Position numbers and translations under genes: made by a program. From a virus, in the IMG/VR virus record IMGVR_UViG_3300040806_002487, positions 1 to 31,468 of that record: a stretch of 31,468 bases of DNA; one strand, 5' to 3'. This document shows, piece after piece, positions 6,841 through 14,033 of the stretch. The notes under the pieces were generated by a model. The model saw only the letters and a list, made by a program, of their open reading frames with translations, had not been told where the DNA came from and made no database searches. Position 1 is the first letter of the stretch. The number at the start of each line of letters is the position of its first letter.

Positions 6841-8064
6841 TTGAATAGAGTAGTCGTGACAGGGATGGGCATTCGCTCTCCCATCGGAAACGATCTTGAA
6901 ACTGTTACAAAAAACCTAAGAGAAGGCAACTCAGGAATTAAGTATAATTCTGACTATGCCGCTATAGGATTGAAATGTCATGTCTCAGGTAGTCTAGACT
7001 TTCATCCCGCCGATCTTGTACATCCAAAAGATTATAGATGGATGGGTCCTACTGCGGCATTAGGTTACTTATCTTGTGTATCAGCAATTGAAGACGCTGG
7101 GTTAAAACCTAATGAAGTAAGTAATCCTGACACTGGGTGTTACTTTGGATCTGGTGCAGCATCTCCTGATTGGCAGCAACATGCTGAAGACGTAGTTGTT
7201 CGTAAAGGTCCTGCGCGGGATCCTACCATTGTATTTAAAACAATGAACTCAACAACGTCAGCAAATATTACTAAGGCACTGAGAATTTATGGCGAAGGAT
7301 TTACCATTTCTTCAGCGTGTTCTTCAAGTCTTCATTGCATCGGAGAAGCATACCGAACAATTGCTCACGGTTATCAAAAGCGAATGATTGTAGGTGGTTC
7401 TGATAACGATCATTATGCAATGGTTGGTATGCTTGACGCATTGCGTGCGCTTTCTTCAAAATACAACGATAACCCATCAAAAGCATCTCGGGCATATGAT
7501 AAAGACCGTGATGGATTTGTTGTAGGAGAAGGTAGTGGTGCTTTAATCCTTGAGGATTATGATACTGCAATTGCTCGTGGTGCAAAGATTTACGCTGAGA
7601 TTGCAGGATATGGTGCTACGTCAGATGGATACGATATGGCTCATCCTTCAGGAGAAGGTGCAGTTCGATGTATGAGTAATGCTATGAGCGATGCTCGACG
7701 TAAAGGTTATACTAAATTGCCTGACTATATGAATGCCCATGGAACATCAACTCCAGTGGGCGATATAACTGAATTGAACGCTATTAAAGCGGCATTCCAC
7801 GGCGCTGATATACCGCCAATAAGCTCAACTAAATCGTTGACAGGACACGGTTTGGGTTCTGCGGGGGTTTGGGAGTCAATTTTCTCTATTTTGATGATGA
7901 ATCAAAGCTTCATTGCAGGATCGGCAAACATTGACGAAATCGACCCACGCGCCGCGGAGTTCCCTATTGCCCGCGAATCATTTGATGCCGAACTAGACTC
8001 GGTTATAACGAATTCCTTTGGATTTGGAGGAGCTAACGCAACTGTTATCTACAAAAAAGTCTAA
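6841..8064 (+). CDS. Beta-ketoacyl-ACP synthase (FabB/FabF family)
   Basis: A 407-aa protein covering the entire ketoacyl synthase fold, starting with VVVTGMGIRSPIG. The nucleophile C160 lies in SSACSSSLHCIG, and the catalytic histidines are H300 (NAHGTSTPVGD) and H336 (KSLTGHGLG), with K331. NSFGFGGANA closes the thiolase fold. All catalytic residues of decarboxylating Claisen condensation are present, and length and spacing are closest to E. coli FabB (406 aa). The start is TTG at 6841, because the family normally begins at this point (xRVVVTGMG); GAGG lies upstream at 6827-6830. It lies downstream of promoter P1 and a 117-aa gene. No acyl carrier protein or malonyl transferase was found in the window, so it would have to use host ACP. 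A role in altering host fatty-acid synthesis or in making a specialised acyl chain is possible. Confidence 0.95.
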   Translation: MNRVVVTGMGIRSPIGNDLETVTKNLREGNSGIKYNSDYAAIGLKCHVSGSLDFHPADLVHPKDYRWMGPTAALGYLSCVSAIEDAGLKPNEVSNPDTGCYFGSGAASPDWQQHAEDVVVRKGPARDPTIVFKTMNSTTSANITKALRIYGEGFTISSACSSSLHCIGEAYRTIAHGYQKRMIVGGSDNDHYAMVGMLDALRALSSKYNDNPSKASRAYDKDRDGFVVGEGSGALILEDYDTAIARGAKIYAEIAGYGATSDGYDMAHPSGEGAVRCMSNAMSDARRKGYTKLPDYMNAHGTSTPVGDITELNAIKAAFHGADIPPISSTKSLTGHGLGSAGVWESIFSILMMNQSFIAGSANIDEIDPRAAEFPIARESFDAELDSVITNSFGFGGANATVIYKKV

Positions 8065-8123
8065 CGATATAACAAAAAGTTCTAAAAAATATGAAATTAA
8101 ATGAAAATAACTGAAAAAAGTTG

Positions 8124-8152
8124 TTGACATTCCTTTTCGTTTCAATTATAAT
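8124..8152 (+). promoter_or_regulatory. Sigma70-type promoter P2, perfect consensus
   Basis: TTGACA at 8124-8129 and TATAAT at 8147-8152, 17-nt spacer. It is preceded by the same ACTGAAAAAAG block and followed by the same TATATCAAATAGGAAA leader as P1 and P3. It drives the 87-aa and 151-aa genes. Confidence 0.9.
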
Positions 8153-8184
8153 AGTTATATCAAATAGGAAATAGGAATAACATT

Positions 8185-8448
8185 ATGAAAAGCTACTACG
8201 ATCCATCATCATCTGAACTTGCTCTTGCTCGTATCGGCCGTCGTCTAATGGACATCTCTGCAACCGCGCCTATGAAAGGTTTAAAGGATGCTGAAATCGG
8301 ACGTTATAACCGCATGGCATCTTTTGGCGATTGTCTGACTCGTGTAGGTACTCTTTTCGGTCCGTCCGATCTAAAGAATATCTTAAGTCAGTCAGGTTGT
8401 ACTCAAGAAGAAGCAACTGAATTCTTTAACCTTGGCCAAGGAGCCTAA
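8185..8448 (+). CDS. Hypothetical protein (87 aa)
   Basis: A small, mostly helical soluble protein without a recognisable domain. It begins MKSYYDPSSSELALARIG and has a central basic helix and a C-terminal SGCTQEEATEFFNLG. It was checked as a possible carrier protein for the nearby ketoacyl synthase, but it lacks the DSL phosphopantetheine motif. It follows the strong promoter P2 and is 2 nt upstream of the next gene, so it is probably an early-expressed accessory gene. Confidence 0.7.
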   Translation: MKSYYDPSSSELALARIGRRLMDISATAPMKGLKDAEIGRYNRMASFGDCLTRVGTLFGPSDLKNILSQSGCTQEEATEFFNLGQGA

Positions 8449-8450
8449 AC

Positions 8451-8906
8451 ATGAAACTTGTTATCCAAACTCAAATCCGCGAAAACTATGCAGCTCACAA
8501 TGGCTTCAACGGTGAGTACTATTGGAAAATGAAAGGCGGCAACACTTACGTTGTTCGTGACCTTTCTCCTCGCCAATCTGCGCGTGCCAAAGACGGCATT
8601 CCAACTCTTACTAAACTCATTGAGGAAAAGAACGATTACTACGAGGAGTATATCCTTGGCTTTGGAGTCGTAGAAGACGACTCTTATGAGTGCGAAGAGT
8701 GGGAAACTCCTATTGAGTTTTCTTGGGCAATAGATCGTTGGCTTGCAGATCGGACAATCAAAAATGAAGAGTACGGCTACATGCGCCGTGATATTCTTGC
8801 AAAGCGTGAAGAATGGATTCCGCTCGATGGTGGTGAGCGTGCTCACTATAAATGTGAATACTTAACAGATGCTGGATGGTCTGCCGAAGTTCCAGCGGCG
8901 GCATAA
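8451..8906 (+). CDS. Hypothetical acidic protein (151 aa)
   Basis: A 151-aa protein that begins MKLVIQTQIRENYAAH and is rich in acidic and aromatic residues, especially Trp and Tyr (YYEEYILGF, YECEEWETP, SWAIDRW). No catalytic motif is visible. The N-terminal strand followed by an N-Y-A-A-H segment is reminiscent of conserved phage proteins of unknown function. The gene is 2 nt after the 87-aa gene and shares promoter P2. Confidence 0.72.
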   Translation: MKLVIQTQIRENYAAHNGFNGEYYWKMKGGNTYVVRDLSPRQSARAKDGIPTLTKLIEEKNDYYEEYILGFGVVEDDSYECEEWETPIEFSWAIDRWLADRTIKNEEYGYMRRDILAKREEWIPLDGGERAHYKCEYLTDAGWSAEVPAAA

Positions 8907-8935
8907 ATTAATTTCACAATAACTGAAAAAAGTTG

Positions 8936-8964
8936 TTGACATTCTAAATGATTTGATATATTAT
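8936..8964 (+). promoter_or_regulatory. Sigma70-type promoter P3
   Basis: TTGACA at 8936-8941 and TATTAT at 8959-8964 with a 17-nt spacer. The upstream ACTGAAAAAAG block and downstream ATATCAAATAGGAAA leader are shared with P1 and P2. It drives the 100-aa gene and probably the GIY-YIG nuclease and the nucleotide genes beyond. Confidence 0.87.
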
Positions 8965-8996
8965 AGTTATATCAAATAGGAAATAGGAAAACACAC

Positions 8997-9299
8997 ATGA
9001 AAATCACATCACAAAATCGCACTTCAACTGCTTACCGTTTCACTGTTAAAATGGTCGATGGTCAGATCGCACCTGAAGATCAAGAATACGTATCTGAACT
9101 TCGTGCTATTATCAAGAAAAGCAATGCTACATATTCTAATTTCAGCTCATATACACCACTTCGTGTAAAACTTCAAGGTCGTGGTCCTCGTGCTGCGCAG
9201 TCTCGTCGTGATTATGGAGGACGCTCACGCTGTTATGACCAAGGTTTGCCACTAAGTCTTGCTACAACTGCTGACGTTTACGTTTACGATCGTACTTAA
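8997..9299 (+). CDS. Hypothetical basic protein (100 aa)
   Basis: A 100-aa protein, strongly basic in its second half (LRVKLQGRGPRAAQSRRDYG), with an N-terminal part likely to form strands (TAYRFTVKMVDGQI). The composition would suit nucleic-acid binding, but no family is recognised. It lies directly after promoter P3 and 20 nt before the GIY-YIG gene. Confidence 0.68.
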   Translation: MKITSQNRTSTAYRFTVKMVDGQIAPEDQEYVSELRAIIKKSNATYSNFSSYTPLRVKLQGRGPRAAQSRRDYGGRSRCYDQGLPLSLATTADVYVYDRT

Positions 9300-9319
9300 T
9301 AGAAAACAGGATATTCACA

Positions 9320-9835
9320 ATGTCTAAGTTGCAATCACTTGCCGCTATTATAGAACAGACTGTCTTTAACGAGATTGAAGACTATTGGGCTGAAGCGAAA
9401 TCCTATGGAGAAATCCGTCTTTCAAAAACCGACTCGGGTTTTGAAACTGAGCTTTTAACTCCACACATTAAAGATGGAAACCGCATTGCTGCAAACTACG
9501 CAAAGGGTATCTATCGTTGGGTTGAAAAGGAAACAGGAAAAATCCTGTATGTCGGTAAGACGGATGGAAAGTCAAGCTCTATTCATCTGCGGCAAGGTAA
9601 CCATACTCGTTCGTTCCGCCGTCCTGATGAACAGCATGAATCTTCAGGTCGTAAATATCGGGAATATCTAAAACAAAATGGTTTACATTCTATGGATGTT
9701 GTGATACAATATATTAATACGGTCGAATATGGTGATCTGAGCATTGCTCCTATTATTGAGGACGCATCAATCCAACATTTTCAACCTATAATGAATAACG
9801 AAATTAAAGGTAGAGGTTCTCGTAATGAAGTATGA
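9320..9835 (+). CDS. GIY-YIG domain endonuclease
   Basis: A 171-aa protein with a GIY-YIG nuclease domain in its central and C-terminal parts: GIYRW (63-67), LYVGKT (76-81), the conserved arginine R91 (HLRQGNH), a candidate catalytic glutamate E147 (PIIEDAS) and a terminal N159/N160. The first 60 residues are an extra helical region. T4 EndoII (DenA) is also a GIY-YIG enzyme and cuts unmodified cytosine-containing host DNA. The dCMP hydroxymethylase gene two positions downstream makes a similar host-DNA-degrading role plausible, although a homing-type nuclease is an alternative. The gene overlaps the next one by 11 nt. Confidence 0.82.
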   Translation: MSKLQSLAAIIEQTVFNEIEDYWAEAKSYGEIRLSKTDSGFETELLTPHIKDGNRIAANYAKGIYRWVEKETGKILYVGKTDGKSSSIHLRQGNHTRSFRRPDEQHESSGRKYREYLKQNGLHSMDVVIQYINTVEYGDLSIAPIIEDASIQHFQPIMNNEIKGRGSRNEV

Positions 9836-10142
9836 CGAAGGCAAACCAAAGATCCATTTGGTTCCACCCGAAGCAATCATCGAAGCGGCACGCGTGTTTG
9901 GTTTCGGTGCTGAAAAGTACGGTGAAAACAATTGGCGGCAGGATATCCATAAGTTTCCTGTCTCTCGTCATTACTCATCTATTCAGCGCCACCTAATGGC
10001 ATATATGATGGGTGAGGATGACGATCCCGAGTCTGGTTTGCCTCACTTGTCGCACGCTTTGACTCAGATGATGATTCTTGTAATGACAACTCAAGAAGGC
10101 AATCCCGAAACAACTGATGATAGATTTAAAGGAGACGACTGA
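9825..10142 (+). CDS. dATP/dGTP diphosphohydrolase-like protein
   Basis: A 105-aa protein with the typical pattern of the short phage dATP/dGTP diphosphohydrolase N-terminal family (formerly DUF5664). It starts YDEGKPKIHLVPPEAI, followed by FGAEKYGENNW, RHLMAYMMGEDDDPESG and LPHLSHALTQ. The acidic and histidine residues in the last two segments are the probable metal-binding site. A role in trimming the dNTP pool fits its place between a nuclease and the dCMP hydroxymethylase gene. The start at 9825 overlaps the nuclease gene, and its stop overlaps the next start (TGATG, 10140-10144). Confidence 0.78.
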   Translation: MKYDEGKPKIHLVPPEAIIEAARVFGFGAEKYGENNWRQDIHKFPVSRHYSSIQRHLMAYMMGEDDDPESGLPHLSHALTQMMILVMTTQEGNPETTDDRFKGDD

Positions 10143-10834
10143 TGCGAATGAATACAATTGATGATATCCGTAAATACTTTATTGACGAGTTGGCAAATGA
10201 ACGGTTTACAATTGACAGGACAGGTTCCAAAACAATTGAGCTTATCGGCGCATCATTTATTGCAAATGGTCCTGCTATCTTTGGTACTCCTAATCAAGAA
10301 TACATTCGTGCCGAAATTGAATGGTACGAAACTCAGTCTACAAACATTAACACACTTGCCGATATTTACGGCAAATCACCACAAGCATGGCAATATTCTG
10401 CAAACGAACATGGTGAAATCAATTCAAACTATGGTACTCTAATTTATGCCGATAAGTATTTCAATCAGTATGATAGTGTATTAACTGAACTATTGGAGAA
10501 TCCTGATGGCCGACGCGCTACTTGTGTTTATAATCGTCCTAACATTTGGGTTGATTTTGAAGATAATGGCAAAAATGATTTCATTTGCACCAATGCTGTC
10601 ACTTACTATATTCGTGACGGCCTGCTTCATGCTGTGGTTCAAATGCGTTCAAATGATGTAGTCTTTGGATATAGAAATGATTATGCTTGGCAGAAATATG
10701 TTCAAGAAAAACTTTGTAACGATTTTACGAATGAAGATCGTTATGATAATGGTCGTGTAATTGAACCTGGTAGTATTGTTTGGCAAGTTCAAAACTTACA
10801 CGTATATAGTCGCCATTTTGATATGGTAAAATAA
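10142..10834 (+). CDS. 42: dCMP hydroxymethylase (T4 gp42 homologue)
   Basis: A 230-aa protein of the thymidylate synthase superfamily that aligns with T4 gp42 almost without gaps. Shared segments include IELIGASF, GEINSNYG, MRSNDVVFG, RNDYAWQKYV and LHVYSRHF. C149 (FICTNAV) is the nucleophile, corresponding to T4 Cys148. D180 occupies the position of T4 Asp179, which in thymidylate synthases is an asparagine that recognises uracil, so the substrate is dCMP rather than dUMP. The product would be 5-hydroxymethyl-dCMP, made with methylene-tetrahydrofolate. A strong GGAG at 10131-10134 precedes ATG 10142. The phage DNA should therefore contain 5-hydroxymethylcytosine, with the sugar and glycosyltransferase genes downstream as candidates for further modification. 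Confidence 0.95.
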   Translation: MRMNTIDDIRKYFIDELANERFTIDRTGSKTIELIGASFIANGPAIFGTPNQEYIRAEIEWYETQSTNINTLADIYGKSPQAWQYSANEHGEINSNYGTLIYADKYFNQYDSVLTELLENPDGRRATCVYNRPNIWVDFEDNGKNDFICTNAVTYYIRDGLLHAVVQMRSNDVVFGYRNDYAWQKYVQEKLCNDFTNEDRYDNGRVIEPGSIVWQVQNLHVYSRHFDMVK

Positions 10835-10851
10835 ACCCTTAGGAGTAAATT

Positions 10852-11403
10852 ATGATTGAAGGATTCCGTCCACCAAATGTTACGTTTCAAACTCGAGTTC
10901 GTGACGAATCTATTGAAGGACCTAACCCTTTTCGATGGGAACAGGTAACAAGTAATGAAATGTTTGCAGGCCGGCGTGTAGTACTGTTTAGTCTACCAGG
11001 CGCGTTTACACCAACTTGTTCAACCTATCAGTTGCCAGGATTTGAAAAAAACTATAACCGCATTCGTAACGCAGGAATTGATGAAGTATATTGCATTAGT
11101 GTAAACGATGCTTTTGTAATGAATGCTTGGTCTAAACAGCAAGGACTCGAAAATGTAAAAGTAATCCCAGACGGTTCAGGTAACTTTACTCGCTTTATGG
11201 GAATGCTTATTGGTAAAAACCATTTAGGATTTGGCAACCGTTCTTGGCGTTACATGTGTGTACTAAATGATGGCGTTGTTGAGCAATGGTGGCAAGAACC
11301 TGGCATCAACAACGATGGCACAGACGAAGATCCATATGTTGAAACCACACCAGAAAGTATGGTTAAATATCTTGAAAGTAAAGTAGAAGGAGTAGCAGCA
11401 TGA
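10852..11403 (+). CDS. Peroxiredoxin, Prx5 type
   Basis: A 183-aa protein with the Prx5-type active site PGAFTPTCS, including the peroxidatic cysteine and the upstream Thr. It is followed by the helix leading to VYCISVNDAFVMNAW and PDGSGNFTRFMG, all characteristic of AhpC/TSA Prx5 enzymes. The family reduces H2O2 and alkyl hydroperoxides with thiol donors. The second cysteine is not at the classical resolving position, so it may use glutathione or glutaredoxin. It has an AGGAG ribosome site (10841-10845) and overlaps the following gene by ATGA (11400-11403). In a phage it may limit oxidative damage during infection, possibly linked to the alternative oxidase further on. Confidence 0.9.
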   Translation: MIEGFRPPNVTFQTRVRDESIEGPNPFRWEQVTSNEMFAGRRVVLFSLPGAFTPTCSTYQLPGFEKNYNRIRNAGIDEVYCISVNDAFVMNAWSKQQGLENVKVIPDGSGNFTRFMGMLIGKNHLGFGNRSWRYMCVLNDGVVEQWWQEPGINNDGTDEDPYVETTPESMVKYLESKVEGVAA

Positions 11404-11672
11404 CAACCGACGCATCTGCAATTAAAGCTGAAGTAAAAGAATCTTTGAAGAAAGGTTTAGTTGAAATTACGTTTAAAAAATTAAACGGTGACGAACGAGT
11501 AATGGTTTGCACATTAAATGAAGACCTTACCCCACCTGCCAAGAAAGAAGATCCTTTGTCTCAGAAAAAGGTCCGCGCTGTAAACGAAGAAGTTCAAGTC
11601 GTTTATGATGTAGAAAAAGACGGATGGCGTTCTTTCCGTTGGGACCATTTGTTAGGATTTAACGTTGCTTAA
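11400..11672 (+). CDS. WYL_2 / SH3-fold phage protein (DUF2693-like)
   Basis: A 90-aa protein with the pattern GLVEITFKKLNGDERVMVCTL, then a polar insert, then VQVVYDVEKDGWRSFRWD. This matches the small Sm-like SH3 beta-barrel family common in phages (WYL_2, DUF2693). Members are often nucleic-acid associated, but no precise role is known. It is coupled to the peroxiredoxin by ATGA and overlaps the deaminase start by 8 nt. Confidence 0.72.
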   Translation: MTTDASAIKAEVKESLKKGLVEITFKKLNGDERVMVCTLNEDLTPPAKKEDPLSQKKVRAVNEEVQVVYDVEKDGWRSFRWDHLLGFNVA

Positions 11673-12108
11673 GTGGGATAAACGTTTTATGGAAATGGCT
11701 GAGGTCATTTCAAACTGGAGTAAGGATCCGTCTAGTAAGATTGGCGCTGTTATAGTCAATGATGAACGGCGGATCCTTGCTACCGGTTACAACGGGTTTC
11801 CTCGTGGGATTGACGATACCGAAGATCGCCTGAACGACCGTAGTGAAAAACATCCTCGTATCATTCATGCTGAAATGAACGCACTTATGAATGCGTTATA
11901 TAATGGCGTGTCTGTAAAAGGATCTACCTTATATGTTTACGGTCTTCCTATTTGTCCTAGTTGCGCCAAGTGTGTAATCCAAGCAGGCGTATCTCGGATC
12001 GTCATCCCACAAGGAAAAACTGATAAAGGAAATTGGCAAGAGGTATGGGATACTCAATCATTACCAATGTTCAAGGAAGCTGGCGTAGAAGTTTCATTTA
12101 TTGGTTGA
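11665..12108 (+). CDS. cd: dCMP deaminase
   Basis: A 147-aa zinc-dependent deaminase: HAEMNAL carries the metal-binding histidine and catalytic glutamate, and PICPSCAKC supplies the two cysteine ligands of the PCxxC motif. SKDPSSKIGAVIV and NGFPRG are characteristic of dCMP deaminases such as T4 Cd. The enzyme converts dCMP to dUMP, feeding dTMP synthesis, and competes with gp42 for dCMP. I take TTG 11665 as the start because the family begins about 10 residues before the first internal Met and AGGA lies 8 nt upstream; ATG 11689 would remove that segment. Confidence 0.9.
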   Translation: MLKWDKRFMEMAEVISNWSKDPSSKIGAVIVNDERRILATGYNGFPRGIDDTEDRLNDRSEKHPRIIHAEMNALMNALYNGVSVKGSTLYVYGLPICPSCAKCVIQAGVSRIVIPQGKTDKGNWQEVWDTQSLPMFKEAGVEVSFIG

Positions 12109-12133
12109 CATAATATCATATATAGTATATACT
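12105..12133 (+). promoter_or_regulatory. Sigma70-type promoter of the sugar/glycosyltransferase block
   Basis: TTGACA at 12105-12110 and TATACT at 12128-12133 with a 17-nt spacer. The -35 lies over the stop codon of the deaminase gene. It is followed by a short leader with GGAGA (12147-12151) before ATG 12162. It lacks the ACTGAAAAAAG block of P1-P3. Confidence 0.82.
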
Positions 12134-12161
12134 ATTATTTGTAATGGAGAAAATGTGAAGT

Positions 12162-13697
12162 ATGATTAACGTCGTAATACCAGCCGCAGGTGAAGCAACT
12201 CGCCTTAAACCTTTAACGTCAAATTGCTCAAAGGCAATGGTACGTGTACACGGTAAACCTACAATTGAATATATTATTGAGTCCATTTATAAGAATACAT
12301 CTGACGTCGGTGAAATCGTTATTGTAGATGGTAAACACAATGATATACGAGATTGGGTAGAAAAATCCAAATGGAATAACATTACCTGCGTCAAACAAGG
12401 ATCACTCGATGGTCCTCGTGATGCTATTCGTGTAGGTATTAACGAAATACAAAATGCTGACCTCCCTCTTGTTGTTTGGCTTGGTGATGCGATTATCCTT
12501 GAAGAAGATTTGCCGTTAGGTACAGATTTTTTGTTGACCAAAGAAGTTGATGACCACTTTGCTTGGTGTATGTGGGACGGTAATAAATTCTATAATAAAC
12601 CAAATGAAACCGTTGAAAACGCAGTTGCTCTTGTTGGACTATATAGTTTTGCTAATGGTCTTCAGGCGGAAGATGCGTTTAATTGCACACAAGGTTACGA
12701 TATTTCTGATGCCTTGGAGCTGTATTCTAAAAACTACGATTGTATCAACGATATTTCTGATACCTTGGAGCTGTATTCTAAAAACTACGATCGTATCAAT
12801 ACATTGCAATGGTACGACATCGGTGACATTTCAACATACCATAAAACTTGTGCTCAATTCCTTACCTTTAAGGCACGTGAGTTCAATTCTTTTGAGTACC
12901 ATTCGGATCTTAATGCTATTACAAAGATTCCTAAACAGCACGACTCTTTTGCAGTTAAAACGATTATGAACGAAAAGAACTGGTACGATTCTTTGAATCC
13001 TTTACAGAAAATGTTTGTCCCTAAAGTACTTGATGACGATTATGCTTTAAGTATGTCGTATGAGTCTGGTGTCTTATTGTCTGATTTGTTTATGCACGAA
13101 GATATATCTAAAAGCACAATTGATTATCTGATTGAAAAGGTAATCGTTGCAATGCAAAAGTATTTCCATAATAAAGCAACACTTGAATTCACGGCTAATT
13201 TTTATGATAACGCAAAGAAGATGTGGATTGATAAATCAGAAGAACGATTTGAAGGCAATGCTGATAGCTTCTATCGGAATGTTGCAAAACGTTGCTTAGA
13301 CAAATCCATTCCTGTCTCGGCAATGCACGGTGATCTTCACTTTGGCAACATATTATATAATCCATATAACGATAGTATTACTCTGCTCGACCCACGAGGA
13401 TCCTATGGCGATCATGTAGGTTGTGGTGGAGATTATATGTATGATCTCTGCAAGCTGTCGCATGATTTGTATCACGGCTATAATGAAATTGTTTCTGGAC
13501 ATAAATATCCTTCGTACGTTCAGGAAAGTTTCACTAAACTTATTATGAAACATTACCCTGATGAGTATAAAGAGATTATTGATGGTGGTGCGTTGTTAAT
13601 TGCGACTTGTATTAAACTGCACTATGATTGCCCTGAAAGACAACAGCGAATGAGAGATTATGTTAATGGATACGCAAACACTAGTGATGGATCTTGA
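12162..13697 (+). CDS. Nucleotidyltransferase-kinase fusion (NDP-sugar type)
   Basis: A 511-aa two-domain protein. Residues 1-235 or so are a sugar-nucleotidyltransferase domain: IPAAGEATRLKPLT with K24 (SKAM), a VVWLGDAI segment, and WYDIGDISTY at its end. Residues about 260-511 are an aminoglycoside phosphotransferase/choline kinase-like domain, with HGDLHFGNIL (389-398) as catalytic loop and LLDPRGSYGDH as metal-binding segment. The fusion could phosphorylate a sugar or small alcohol and then activate it with a nucleotide, as FKP-type enzymes do with a different kinase. The neighbours (HAD phosphatase and two glycosyltransferases) suggest it supplies the donor for DNA or surface glycosylation. 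A 51-bp in-frame duplication lies within the first domain. It overlaps the HAD gene by 38 nt. Confidence 0.85.
   Translation: MINVVIPAAGEATRLKPLTSNCSKAMVRVHGKPTIEYIIESIYKNTSDVGEIVIVDGKHNDIRDWVEKSKWNNITCVKQGSLDGPRDAIRVGINEIQNADLPLVVWLGDAIILEEDLPLGTDFLLTKEVDDHFAWCMWDGNKFYNKPNETVENAVALVGLYSFANGLQAEDAFNCTQGYDISDALELYSKNYDCINDISDTLELYSKNYDRINTLQWYDIGDISTYHKTCAQFLTFKAREFNSFEYHSDLNAITKIPKQHDSFAVKTIMNEKNWYDSLNPLQKMFVPKVLDDDYALSMSYESGVLLSDLFMHEDISKSTIDYLIEKVIVAMQKYFHNKATLEFTANFYDNAKKMWIDKSEERFEGNADSFYRNVAKRCLDKSIPVSAMHGDLHFGNILYNPYNDSITLLDPRGSYGDHVGCGGDYMYDLCKLSHDLYHGYNEIVSGHKYPSYVQESFTKLIMKHYPDEYKEIIDGGALLIATCIKLHYDCPERQQRMRDYVNGYANTSDGS
12699..12800 (+). repeat. 51-bp tandem duplication inside the fusion gene
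   Basis: Two adjacent 51-bp units (12699-12749 and 12750-12800) differ at only three bases and encode two 17-residue copies, DISDALELYSKNYDCIN and DISDTLELYSKNYDRIN. The duplication keeps the frame. It lies just before the WYDIGD segment that closes the nucleotidyltransferase domain. The near identity suggests a recent event. Confidence 0.95.
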
Positions 13698-14031
13698 CGA
13701 TACCATTTGTTTTACTAACCATGAAGGTAAAACCACTGAAACAAAATACGGAATAAACCATGCACAGCCTGCTGTAGAAATGATTGCTTCTCTGCAGAAG
13801 GCAAAAAAGCAAGGTTACCGTATTGTTATTCATACCGCTCGTCGAATGTTGACTCATGGCGGGGACATAAATAAAATCATTGAAGATGTCGGACCATTGA
13901 CTGAAAAATGGCTTAAACATTACGAAGTACCGTATGATGAGATCGTTTGGGGTAAACCATATGGTGTTTACTATGTTGATGATAAGGCAATGAGACCAGA
14001 AGAATTCATTAAGTTTATGGAATGGAATTGA
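13660..14031 (+). CDS. HAD-family phosphatase, capsule-phosphatase-like
   Basis: A 123-aa HAD phosphatase with all four motifs: DLDDT (11-15) with the nucleophile and acid/base aspartates, HTAR (58-61) with the motif II threonine, K99 in GKPYG, and VDDKA (106-110) with the metal-binding aspartates. The small size without a cap resembles phosphatases found in polysaccharide loci, which remove a phosphate from sugar phosphates. The ATG at 13660 lies inside the end of the fusion gene, implying translational coupling. It probably works on the same sugar pathway. Confidence 0.85.
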   Translation: MLMDTQTLVMDLDDTICFTNHEGKTTETKYGINHAQPAVEMIASLQKAKKQGYRIVIHTARRMLTHGGDINKIIEDVGPLTEKWLKHYEVPYDEIVWGKPYGVYYVDDKAMRPEEFIKFMEWN

Positions 14032-14033
14032 TT

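Noticed and set aside
8185-8448. The 87-aa protein as an acyl carrier protein partner for the ketoacyl synthase
   Set aside because: No DSL serine motif is present and the helix pattern does not fit.
10142-10834. Thymidylate synthase as the function of the gp42-like protein
   Set aside because: The residue at the nucleobase-recognition site is Asp (D180) as in T4 gp42, not Asn, and the sequence follows gp42 closely along its length.
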